From JBFWIL01 sp050256015 (lineage in GTDB: Bacteria; Bacteroidota; Bacteroidia; Bacteroidales; Prolixibacteraceae), in assembly GCA_050256015.1 (NCBI GenBank), contig JBFWIL010000101.1, positions 1-8,674 of the forward strand: a stretch of DNA of 8,674 bases. Direction: 5' to 3'. Positions within the stretch are counted from its first letter, which is position 1. Every line of letters begins with the position of its first letter. Below the pieces are notes generated by a model, which saw nothing but the letters and a program-made list of their open reading frames with translations, did not search any database and was not told where the DNA came from. Of this stretch, positions 1-7,168 are shown one piece after another. The position numbers and the translations under genes were made by a program.

Positions 1-2131
1 CTACCCGGAAATTAACCTGCACTCCCTGCAGGATCTGGACATTCTGAACTCCCGGGGAAAAGTGTGGTTCCGCGTGAGCCCCGAGATACGGGAAGCCTAT
101 GAAAAAGTGATTATCCCCTTCTGGCAGGGCCGTTCGAACCGTGACCGCATTATGAAAAACATGAGTTCCGAATGGAAAAACGCCTATGCCGCCGGAATAT
201 TCACCGAATTCATGGAACAACGGGCTCCCGGGCACACCGTTGCCGGCGACAAAATCTACCGGAAAGGCATGCTCGATATTCTGGACGATATCCGCAACAG
301 CCTGCTGAACCTGGATTTTCAGCACGATGCCCTGGCCTATGATAAAAGCGAGGAACTGCACGCCATGCAACTGACTGCCCGGGGAATTATCCGCTATGCA
401 GAACGCCATGCGGAAAAGCTGAAAACGATGGCTGACAGGGAAAAGAACCACACCCGGAAATCGGAACTTGAAGAAATGGCCCGCATTTGCCGGCATGTTC
501 CGGCCCATGCCCCGCAAACGTTTCACGAAGCGCTGCAATATTACTGGTTCATACACCTGGGGGTGATCACCGAACTCAACCCGTGGGACTCTTTTAACCC
601 GGGACGCCTGGACCAGCATCTGTATCCCTTATATAAAAAAGAGCTGGAAGCCGGAACACTGAGCCGGGAAAAAGCCACCGAACTGCTGGAATCCTTCTGG
701 ATTAAATTCAACAACCAGCCGGCTCCTCCCAAGGTCGGGGTAACGGCTCAGGAAAGCAACACCTATACCGACTTTGCCCTGATCAACCTGGGCGGACTGA
801 AAGCCAACGGAGACGATGCCGTGAATGAACTCTCCTTTCTCATCCTCGACGTGATTGAAGAAATGCGCCTGCTCCAACCCAGCTCCATGGTCCAGCTAAG
901 CAGAAAAAATCCGGACAGCTTCATCGAACGGGCCCTGCGCATTATAAAAACAGGCTTCGGACAACCCTCCGTTTTTAACACCGATGCCATCGTCCAGGAA
1001 CTGGTTCGCCAGGGGAAAGACCTGGCTGACGCCCGTAAGGGCGGAGCCAGCGGTTGTGTGGAAAGCGGTGCCTTCGGAACGGAAAGCTACATCCTGACCG
1101 GTTATTTCAATCTGCCCAAAGTACTTGAAGTAACCCTGAACAACGGCTACGACAAACTCACCGGGGAGACAATCGGACTGACCACCGGAGATCCGCGAAA
1201 CTTCGGAAACATGGAGGAACTGCTTGAAGCCTTTTCCCGGCAGGTCAGGTATTTTGCAGACCTCAAAACAGAAGGCAGTAATCTCATCGAAAGTATCTTC
1301 GGGCAACACATGCCCACCCCCTTCCTCTCGCTCATCATTGACGACTGCGTGGACAAGGGGGTGGATTACATCAGGGGAGGAGCCCGCTACAACACCAATT
1401 ATGTGCAGGGTGTGGGCCTGGGGACGGTTACAGACAGCCTTACAGCCCTGCGAAAGCAGGTTTTTGAAGACAGGAATATCAGCATGGATCAACTCCTGAC
1501 AGCCCTTGAAAACAATTTTGAAGGGAACGAAGACCTGCGATACCAGCTAATTTATCAAACGCCCAAATACGGGAACGACGACGAGCAGGCAGACGATCAA
1601 CTGAACAAGGTGTTTGAAATCTATTTCAAGGCCATTGACGGAAAGAAAAGTCCGCGCGGAGCCACTTACCGAATTAATCTGCTGCCGACCACCTGCCATG
1701 TGTATTTTGGCAGTATGATGCAGGCCAGTGCAGACGGAAGGCTGGCCGGCACGCCGGTATCCGAAGGCATCTCCCCCGTCCAGGGAGCCGACAGCAAAGG
1801 ACCGACTTCCGTACTGAAGTCGGCTGCCAAAATAGATCATCTCCGCACGGGAGGAACCCTGCTGAACCAAAAGTTCTCCCCCTCTTTCTTTGAAGATGAT
1901 GAAGCCCTCAGCAAGCTGGCCAAACTAATCCGCAGTTATTTCCGGATGGACGGTCATCATATCCAGTTCAATGTAGTCGATGCACGAACACTCCGGGACG
2001 CCCAGAAGCATCCGGAGAAACACCGGGACCTGATTGTCCGGGTCGCCGGATACAGCGACTATTTCAACAATCTGGGCGAAGATCTGCAAAATGAAATTAT
2101 TCGTCGCACCGAACATGAAAACTGCTTTTAA
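1..2131 (+). CDS. hypD: trans-4-hydroxy-L-proline dehydratase (glycyl radical enzyme), 5' end outside window
   Basis: Glycyl radical enzyme that removes water from trans-4-hydroxy-L-proline to give 1-pyrroline-5-carboxylate, in the anaerobic cytoplasm. The frame is open from base 2 and enters from outside; a GTG at 62 is internal, because family-like sequence (YPEI at 2-13) precedes it. Compared from memory with Clostridioides difficile HypD, the 709 visible residues align gap-free with an offset of 82. The matching residues are His160 (233-235, in APGHTV), Asp278 (587-589, WDSF), Ser334, Asp339 and Phe340 (755-775, ESNTYTDF), Cys434 and Glu436 (1055-1063, SGCVESG), Tyr450 (1103-1105), Thr645 (1688-1690, LPTTCH) and radical Gly765 (2048-2050, RVAGYS). 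About 82 N-terminal residues are missing, for a full length near 791 against 789 in the reference. The activase and proC-type reductase it needs are not in view. A related hydroxyproline-lyase subtype is the main alternative, but it is less likely given the residue match. G+C is clearly higher than in the downstream genes. Confidence 0.93.
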   Translation, partial: YPEINLHSLQDLDILNSRGKVWFRVSPEIREAYEKVIIPFWQGRSNRDRIMKNMSSEWKNAYAAGIFTEFMEQRAPGHTVAGDKIYRKGMLDILDDIRNSLLNLDFQHDALAYDKSEELHAMQLTARGIIRYAERHAEKLKTMADREKNHTRKSELEEMARICRHVPAHAPQTFHEALQYYWFIHLGVITELNPWDSFNPGRLDQHLYPLYKKELEAGTLSREKATELLESFWIKFNNQPAPPKVGVTAQESNTYTDFALINLGGLKANGDDAVNELSFLILDVIEEMRLLQPSSMVQLSRKNPDSFIERALRIIKTGFGQPSVFNTDAIVQELVRQGKDLADARKGGASGCVESGAFGTESYILTGYFNLPKVLEVTLNNGYDKLTGETIGLTTGDPRNFGNMEELLEAFSRQVRYFADLKTEGSNLIESIFGQHMPTPFLSLIIDDCVDKGVDYIRGGARYNTNYVQGVGLGTVTDSLTALRKQVFEDRNISMDQLLTALENNFEGNEDLRYQLIYQTPKYGNDDEQADDQLNKVFEIYFKAIDGKKSPRGATYRINLLPTTCHVYFGSMMQASADGRLAGTPVSEGISPVQGADSKGPTSVLKSAAKIDHLRTGGTLLNQKFSPSFFEDDEALSKLAKLIRSYFRMDGHHIQFNVVDARTLRDAQKHPEKHRDLIVRVAGYSDYFNNLGEDLQNEIIRRTEHENCF

Positions 2132-2261
2132 ACGGGGACTATCATTCGGAGATATGGATTTCCTTTCCCCAGATTATCACAGCAACAATACAGGTTATTG
2201 TATTCACACGGCAATTCTGCAATCAACCAGCTAAATAAGGACATTTACAAACATTGTTAAA
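2132..2261 (+). promoter_or_regulatory. spacer and presumed control region upstream of the sigma factor gene
   Basis: This 130-base gap separates the hydroxyproline dehydratase gene from the ECF sigma factor gene. I see no TTTG element and no good match to the Bacteroidota TAnnTTTG -7 box, and no U-tailed hairpin that would end hypD transcription. The only structure is a small A/T-rich inverted repeat at 2187-2204. A promoter for the sigma operon is expected here because the two flanking genes look functionally unrelated, but that is inference. Confidence 0.3.
2187..2204. repeat. short inverted repeat (possible operator)
   Basis: AATACA at 2187-2192 and TGTATT at 2199-2204 are perfect reverse complements around a 6-base centre, about 58 bases before the sigma factor start. 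An overlapping register (ACAATA/TATTGT) also pairs. It is A/T-rich with no following T run, so a terminator is unlikely; an operator is possible, and chance in A/T-rich sequence cannot be excluded. Confidence 0.2.
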
Positions 2262-2762
2262 ATGGTCATAAAAAAAAACGCATACGGATTTTCTAAAGCT
2301 GAATTCGAAGTCTTTTTCAAAAAATATTACAAGCTGGCACTTTGCGTGGCCATCCGTTTAACCCATGAACCTGCCGCTTCCGAAGATATCGTTCATGACA
2401 TATTTTTACGATTGTGGGAAAGTGCTGAAGTACTCCACCCGGGTGATTCTTTAAAATACCTGTTGTTAAAAGCCGTTAAAAACAAAAGCCTGAATTATCT
2501 GCGTAACAGGAAAAATAACCAGGAACTGGATTCCGACAGGCTGGCTTTTACTGAAGAAAATGAAGACTTTGAGCCGGACGAAAGGATTTCCAGAATCCTG
2601 ACACAAATAGAAAACCTGCCGCCAGGGTGCCGCAAAATTTTTGATCTGGTGATCTTCGGGGGAAAAAAATACCGGGAAGCCGCAAGTTTGCTCGGGGTAT
2701 CCGTTAATACAGTCAAAACCCAAATGGGTATTGCCTACAAACAGCTTCGTAAAATTTTTTAA
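2262..2762 (+). CDS. ECF RNA polymerase sigma factor, FecI/SigE-like (Bacteroidota sigma-70 family)
   Basis: 166-residue extracytoplasmic-function sigma factor that should direct RNA polymerase to the promoter of the neighbouring transport genes when released by its anti-sigma partner. Sigma-70 region 2 spans about residues 15-83 and includes the core-binding helix EDIVHDIFLRLWE (41-53). A variable acidic linker follows (about 88-108). Region 4 spans about 110-164, opening with the typical LPPGCRKIF and carrying the helix-turn-helix KYREAASLLGVSVNTVKTQM (136-155). Length is normal for the family. The ATG at 2262 is chosen because it gives the full region 2 with a short lead; no Shine-Dalgarno is visible, as usual in this phylum. 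The FecR-like gene follows after a gap of 58 bases, and the two are probably co-transcribed. No damage is seen. The family call is secure; the target promoter is inferred from gene order. Confidence 0.95.
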   Translation: MVIKKNAYGFSKAEFEVFFKKYYKLALCVAIRLTHEPAASEDIVHDIFLRLWESAEVLHPGDSLKYLLLKAVKNKSLNYLRNRKNNQELDSDRLAFTEENEDFEPDERISRILTQIENLPPGCRKIFDLVIFGGKKYREAASLLGVSVNTVKTQMGIAYKQLRKIF

Positions 2763-2820
2763 ACTTTTCCTGAAAATTCTTCACCCTCTTTCTGCTTTCA
2801 TGGGTAATACTAATACAAGT

Positions 2821-3807
2821 ATGAATAAGATGGAAAAGAATAAGATTTGGAAAGAAGTTGCAGCCAGCCTCAATCAGGAAGCGTTTGATGAGGAAATAGC
2901 CGCACAGGGTGGTCAGGATAGCGCACAAATCCGGGAAATTGATTTTTTGTTAAAAAAAGACAGAAAACTGATCGACCTCCTTTTAAAAAAGGACACTGCA
3001 AAAGCATGGGCGAAACTTAAATCAAAAAAAACAAATCAGGGTTCGTTCATCAAAAAAATGCTTGCCTGCGCGGCAGGAGCCATTTTACTCGTTGCTTCAG
3101 GATATCTGCTTAAAGCACAGCTTGACAATACGCCTCCGGCAAAAGAATCCTGTATCGTTTTTTCAGTTCCGAATGCGGAAATGGGTAATGTTGTTCTGGC
3201 AGATGGTACACGGGTTTTTCTGAATTCGGCCTCCGAACTCAAATATGCTGCAGGTTCGGAGAATTCGAGAGAGGTGTTTCTAAAGGGTGAAGCTTATTTC
3301 GAAGTCAAACCCGATAGAAAAAATCCATTCCTTGTACACCTGAACAATTTTACAATTAAAGTTACCGGTACCCAGTTTAATGTTCGTTCTTATCCCGACT
3401 CCAATACGGAAGCCACTTTAATTGAAGGTGAAATATCAATTCTGAACCAAAGGGGATCTGAACTTACCAAGGTAAAACCGAATGAATCCATCGTTTTCGA
3501 CCAATCAACGAAAAAACTCATTCTGAGCTGTGTAAATACTTCGTCCAAAACCGAATGGAGAAACGGGAAGATATATCTGAAAAACAAGACTATGGAAGAA
3601 ATTGCGACAAGTCTGGAACGCTGGTACGATGTAAAATTTGAATTTGCAGATGAATCCATCAAAAAAGTGCGCCTAACGGGAACGATCCTGAAAAATAAAC
3701 CGGTAGAGCAAATTCTTGAGATTCTTAAAATGTCAGAACCCATTGATTTTGAATACACTTATAAAGACCAGTTAATTTCAGCAATTAAAATCAAACCTAT
3801 GAAATAA
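2821..3807 (+). CDS. FecR-like anti-sigma factor (inner-membrane signal transducer)
   Basis: 328-residue single-pass membrane protein that holds the upstream sigma factor inactive (or chaperones it) and receives a periplasmic signal from the STN domain of the downstream transporter. The cytoplasmic sigma-binding part is about residues 1-78, rich in Lys and Glu. One transmembrane helix starts near residue 80 (MLACAAGAILLVASGYLLK). The periplasmic FecR domain is about 115-215, with the family landmarks EMGNVVLADGTRVFLNSAS, FLKGEAYFEV, FTIKVTGTQFNV and ATLIEGEISI. A C-terminal DUF4974-type domain follows at about 251-320 (IYLKNKTMEEIATSLERWYD). The frame is open back into the sigma gene, so the start needs a choice: ATG 2821 or 2830 gives a normal FecR N-terminus, whereas ATG 2731 or 2800 would add residues with no family likeness. 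It is followed within 6 bases by a terminator-like hairpin. Confidence 0.93.
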   Translation: MNKMEKNKIWKEVAASLNQEAFDEEIAAQGGQDSAQIREIDFLLKKDRKLIDLLLKKDTAKAWAKLKSKKTNQGSFIKKMLACAAGAILLVASGYLLKAQLDNTPPAKESCIVFSVPNAEMGNVVLADGTRVFLNSASELKYAAGSENSREVFLKGEAYFEVKPDRKNPFLVHLNNFTIKVTGTQFNVRSYPDSNTEATLIEGEISILNQRGSELTKVKPNESIVFDQSTKKLILSCVNTSSKTEWRNGKIYLKNKTMEEIATSLERWYDVKFEFADESIKKVRLTGTILKNKPVEQILEILKMSEPIDFEYTYKDQLISAIKIKPMK

Positions 3808-3813
3808 AACAAT

Positions 3814-3848
3814 AAGCGGTGCCAGACTTGCCCTCTGTCACCGCTTTT
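3814..3848 (+). terminator. intrinsic-terminator-like hairpin after the anti-sigma gene
   Basis: AAGCGGTG (3814-3821) pairs perfectly with CACCGCTT (3839-3846). After one C/T mismatch the stem continues with CAGA (3823-3826) against TCTG (3834-3837), closing a 7-base loop. The 3' arm runs into a short T tract (3845-3848). It begins 6 bases after the anti-sigma stop codon. It probably ends or attenuates the sigma/anti-sigma transcript, leaving the SusC gene on its own promoter. The T tract is only four long, so partial read-through is plausible. Confidence 0.7.
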
Positions 3849-3875
3849 GCAAAAAGTAATTACATATTAACTTTT
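3846..3875 (+). promoter_or_regulatory. candidate promoter of the susC-susD operon
   Basis: TTTG at 3846-3849 and TAACTTTT at 3868-3875 resemble the Bacteroidota housekeeping -33 (TTTG) and -7 (TAnnTTTG) elements, with 18 bases between them and one mismatch in the -7 box. The TTTG overlaps the terminator tail. Transcription from here would leave only a very short leader before ATG 3890. If the neighbouring ECF sigma factor drives this operon, its own recognition sequence should lie within the same 41-base gap and need not look like this. A weak match in A/T-rich sequence could be chance. Confidence 0.25.
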
Positions 3876-3889
3876 AACAATTCGAATTT

Positions 3890-6800
3890 ATGAAAAAAAA
3901 ACGGATGGCTGACAATTTTATAAAGTTGTCGTTTAAATTTTTATTGATTATGAAATTAACCATTGGGCTGGTATTGTTATCTGTCTTTGCAGTAAATGCG
4001 AACACGTATTCGCAAAGTACCAAACTTGACCTTTCACTAAACAACATGACGGTTGGGGAGGTTTTTACAGAAATAGAAAACACCAGCGAGTTTTACTTTT
4101 TCTACCAGGAAAATGAAATTGATCTGAACAGAAAAGTGAGTCTGAACTTTAAGGATGCAAAAATTCAGACCATTCTGGATACCATTCTTGAAGGCACCGG
4201 ACTTTCTTATACGGTTCTGGACCGTTACATCGTGATTAACCCTGCCATTGCAAACCAACAATTGGAGTTAAAGGTAAAAGGGAAGGTGAATAATACCTCG
4301 GGAGAATCCATGCCGGGAGTTTCGGTTGCCGTAAAAGGCACCGATAAAGGCGTAATTACAGATGTTAACGGCGAATATGAGATACAGGTACAATCTACCG
4401 ATGTTTTGATCTTCTCTTTTATCGGTATGAGAACCCTGGAAATACCTGTGAAAGGCCGGCCTGTTGTTAACGTAATACTTGAGGAAGAAACTTATGGCAT
4501 TGAAGAAGTTGTGGCTATTGGATATGGAACCCAACGGAAAGGAGACGTAACCAGTGCCATAGCCAGTGTTAAGGCTGATGAGTTTATCCAGGGAAAAGTG
4601 CAGGATGCTGCCGAATTAATAAAAGGTAAAGTAGCCGGTTTAACCATTTCAAAAGGAAGCGGTGATCCGAATGCTGAATCAACGATCCGGCTACGGGGCG
4701 TTATTTCTTTGGAGGGAAGCTCTACTCCCCTGGTTTTAATTGACGGGGTAGAAGGAGGACTAGGTACCGTCCCGCCGGAAAATATAGCTTCTATTGATGT
4801 TTTAAAAGACGCTTCTGCGGCAGCGATATACGGAACCCGGGGCGCGAACGGCGTAATCTTGATTACTACAAAATCAGGAAAGCGAAATTCGATAACAAGA
4901 GCCAGTTATTCGGGCTATACGTCTCTTTCCGAATTCGGGAAAACACTGGATTTTATGGGACCGGAAGAAATACGTCAGGGGTTAACTGATTTTACCGATA
5001 AAGGATATGATACCGACTGGCTGGATGCTATTTCCCGAACGGCGTTTACACATAACCATAATTTTAATATAGCAGGAGGCTCTGAGAAAACTACCTTTTC
5101 GGCTGATTTTACCTACCGCAAGGAAGAAGGTGTAATCATTGAAACCTACAACGAAGAGATGAAAATGAGTTTTGATGTATCTCACTGGATGTTGGATGAT
5201 ATGCTGAAAGTAAACCTGAACATAGTAAAAGGCCTGCACGAAAACAGTGCCACCAATGCCAATGACGACGGTGCAACCAACATATACAGACAAGCCATAA
5301 TACGCAATCCCACAGAACCTGTCTGGGATACAGACGGCAATTACTATGAAAACTTCCAGGTGAGTTATTACTACAACCCGGTGGGTATGATCAAAGAACG
5401 CAAGGGAAAATATGAAACAGAGTGGACCCGTATTACGGGCAACATTACGCTGGAACCGGTAAAAGGCTGGCAAACAAATCTGATGTTGGCAACCCGGCGT
5501 TCAAATGCTCACGACAGAGGATATTATACATCCGATTACTTCAGTCAGCGGAAAGAGAACCATACCGGTTATGCATACCATTCTCAAGATGAAAGTGAAA
5601 CAAATAACCTGGACATTACGTCAAAATACCATGCACAGTTCAATAATCATCGTTTCGATGCTTTGGCAGGTTACAGCTACCAGTATAATGTAAACGAAGG
5701 TTTTAATGCCAATAACTATGATTATCAGACTGACTTTTTCGAATACAATAATCTCGGCGTGGGTTCTGCATTGAAAGAAGGAAAAGCCGGAATGGGAAGC
5801 TATAAGAATGATAATAAGTTAATTGGTTTCTTTGGACGTATCAGTTACGGATATGCTGACAAATATAATGTTTTGATAAGCATGCGCCATGAAGGATCTT
5901 CTAAATTCGGCGATAACCATAAATGGGGTAATTTCCCTTCCGCTTCTCTGGGATGGACCATCAGCAACGAAGAATTCATGAAGAATGTTGGCTGGTTAAA
6001 TGATCTGAAATTACGCGCAGGCTTTGGAGTAACGGGAGTAATCCCAAATGATTCATATCAATCACTGACCCGTTACACACTGGGGGAATCTTACTATTAC
6101 GAGGACGGGGAATGGAAAGCAGGATTAGAGATAGAATCCAATCCGAATCCGGACCTGAAATGGGAAAAATCAACCGAATACAACATCGGAGTGGATTTTA
6201 GCGTATTGGAAAATCGCTTAGGAGGTTCCATTGATGTTTATACCAAAAAAACATCCGATATGCTGTGGCGGTTTGATGTTCCGACACCTCCAAACCTGTA
6301 TTCTCAAACGCTCGCCAACGTGGGTAAGATGCGGAACCGCGGTATAGAAGTGGCCATTAACGCTACCCCGGTACGTCTGAAGGATTTTGAATGGCAGACA
6401 ACCGTTACCGCTTCTCACAATGCCAATAAGCTTTTGAGTTTGTCCAACGATTTGTATGAAACAGCAAATGAACATGATGAGGCATGGCTTGGTGAACCCA
6501 TTACCATCTCTACACACCGCCTGGAAGTAGGGAAATCTGTTGGAAACTATTTTGGCATGAAATCGGTAGGTGTATCCGAAAACGGGCTTTGGCTGATTGA
6601 AAACCCGGAAACAGGTGAGGCTGAAGAGATTACAGACAATATGCTGAACAATGACGCCTACCGTCAGTACCTCGGACATGGACTGCCGAAAGTTTATTTA
6701 GGCTGGAGCAACACGTTCCGTTATAAGAATTTTGATCTTAGTTTCCAGATGACCAGCCAACTGGGCTTCAAAATATTAAATGAGCCACGCGCTTATTATG

Positions 6801-7153
6801 AAAACAATGCCGTAGCCTTTAATCGTTTAAGATCTGTACAGAAAGCGCCTTATGGCGGCCAGTATACCTTGTCGTCTGCCCAGAAACAAACGTTTGTAAG
6901 TTATCATTTGGAAAAAGGTGATTTTCTTAAAATGACGAACATGACCTTGGGCTACAAGGTCCCCTTACGGGATAACAAATACATTAAGAGTATTCGCGCC
7001 TATATTTCAGGAGATAATTTATTCTGCATTACGGGATATGACGGTCTGGATCCGGAGCTTTCCAATGACGATGTAAATGCGGCCGGCATCGATTGGCGCG
7101 ACAAATACCCGGTAATCCGTTCGTATACATTTGGTGTAAATATTACTTTCTAA
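3890..7153 (+). CDS. SusC-family TonB-dependent outer-membrane transporter with N-terminal STN signalling domain
   Basis: 1087-residue outer-membrane transporter that imports oligomers (usually glycans, sometimes peptides) using TonB energy, with SusD as its lid. A basic N-terminus and hydrophobic signal peptide end near residue 38 (LLSVFAVNANTYS). The STN domain is about 45-117 (LNNMTVGEVF to RYIVINP); it is the module that contacts FecR-type anti-sigma proteins. A carboxypeptidase-regulatory-like beta-sandwich is about 127-203 (PGVSVAVKGTDKGVITDVNG). The SusC signature EEVVAIGYGTQRK lies at 205-217. The plug is about 218-332, with LVLIDGVEGG, SIDVLKDASAAAIYGTRGAN and GVILITTKSG. The barrel fills the rest (NVLISMRHEGSSKFG in its middle) and ends in the expected aromatic residue (FGVNITF). 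Starts at 3890, 3905 and 3950 all keep the signal peptide; 3890 gives the common MKKKR beginning. susD follows after 15 bases. Family assignment is secure; the substrate is unknown. Confidence 0.96.
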   Translation: MKKKRMADNFIKLSFKFLLIMKLTIGLVLLSVFAVNANTYSQSTKLDLSLNNMTVGEVFTEIENTSEFYFFYQENEIDLNRKVSLNFKDAKIQTILDTILEGTGLSYTVLDRYIVINPAIANQQLELKVKGKVNNTSGESMPGVSVAVKGTDKGVITDVNGEYEIQVQSTDVLIFSFIGMRTLEIPVKGRPVVNVILEEETYGIEEVVAIGYGTQRKGDVTSAIASVKADEFIQGKVQDAAELIKGKVAGLTISKGSGDPNAESTIRLRGVISLEGSSTPLVLIDGVEGGLGTVPPENIASIDVLKDASAAAIYGTRGANGVILITTKSGKRNSITRASYSGYTSLSEFGKTLDFMGPEEIRQGLTDFTDKGYDTDWLDAISRTAFTHNHNFNIAGGSEKTTFSADFTYRKEEGVIIETYNEEMKMSFDVSHWMLDDMLKVNLNIVKGLHENSATNANDDGATNIYRQAIIRNPTEPVWDTDGNYYENFQVSYYYNPVGMIKERKGKYETEWTRITGNITLEPVKGWQTNLMLATRRSNAHDRGYYTSDYFSQRKENHTGYAYHSQDESETNNLDITSKYHAQFNNHRFDALAGYSYQYNVNEGFNANNYDYQTDFFEYNNLGVGSALKEGKAGMGSYKNDNKLIGFFGRISYGYADKYNVLISMRHEGSSKFGDNHKWGNFPSASLGWTISNEEFMKNVGWLNDLKLRAGFGVTGVIPNDSYQSLTRYTLGESYYYEDGEWKAGLEIESNPNPDLKWEKSTEYNIGVDFSVLENRLGGSIDVYTKKTSDMLWRFDVPTPPNLYSQTLANVGKMRNRGIEVAINATPVRLKDFEWQTTVTASHNANKLLSLSNDLYETANEHDEAWLGEPITISTHRLEVGKSVGNYFGMKSVGVSENGLWLIENPETGEAEEITDNMLNNDAYRQYLGHGLPKVYLGWSNTFRYKNFDLSFQMTSQLGFKILNEPRAYYENNAVAFNRLRSVQKAPYGGQYTLSSAQKQTFVSYHLEKGDFLKMTNMTLGYKVPLRDNKYIKSIRAYISGDNLFCITGYDGLDPELSNDDVNAAGIDWRDKYPVIRSYTFGVNITF

Positions 7154-7168
7154 TAAATAAAAACAGAA

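Noticed and set aside
62..64. GTG at 62 as the start codon of the glycyl radical enzyme.
   Set aside because: The frame is open to the left edge and the residues encoded at 2-61 (beginning YPEI) match the family, so the gene begins outside the window.
896..1492. Long reverse-strand open frame (198 codons) inside hypD.
   Set aside because: It lies opposite a clearly functional gene with high third-position G+C, its product has no recognisable domain, and it has no regulatory context; it is a codon-bias shadow.
1224..1499. Second + strand frame of 91 codons within hypD.
   Set aside because: It overlaps the conserved hypD coding frame and its product resembles no protein family.
2134..2170. 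Possible hypD terminator from GGGGA (about 2134) pairing with TCCCC (about 2166).
   Set aside because: Five pairs around a loop of more than 20 bases and no T tract after it; too weak to call.
4982..5473. Reverse-strand open frame of 163 codons inside the transporter gene.
   Set aside because: It is fully contained in the SusC barrel-coding sequence and its product has low-complexity hydrophobic runs; no independent evidence of coding.
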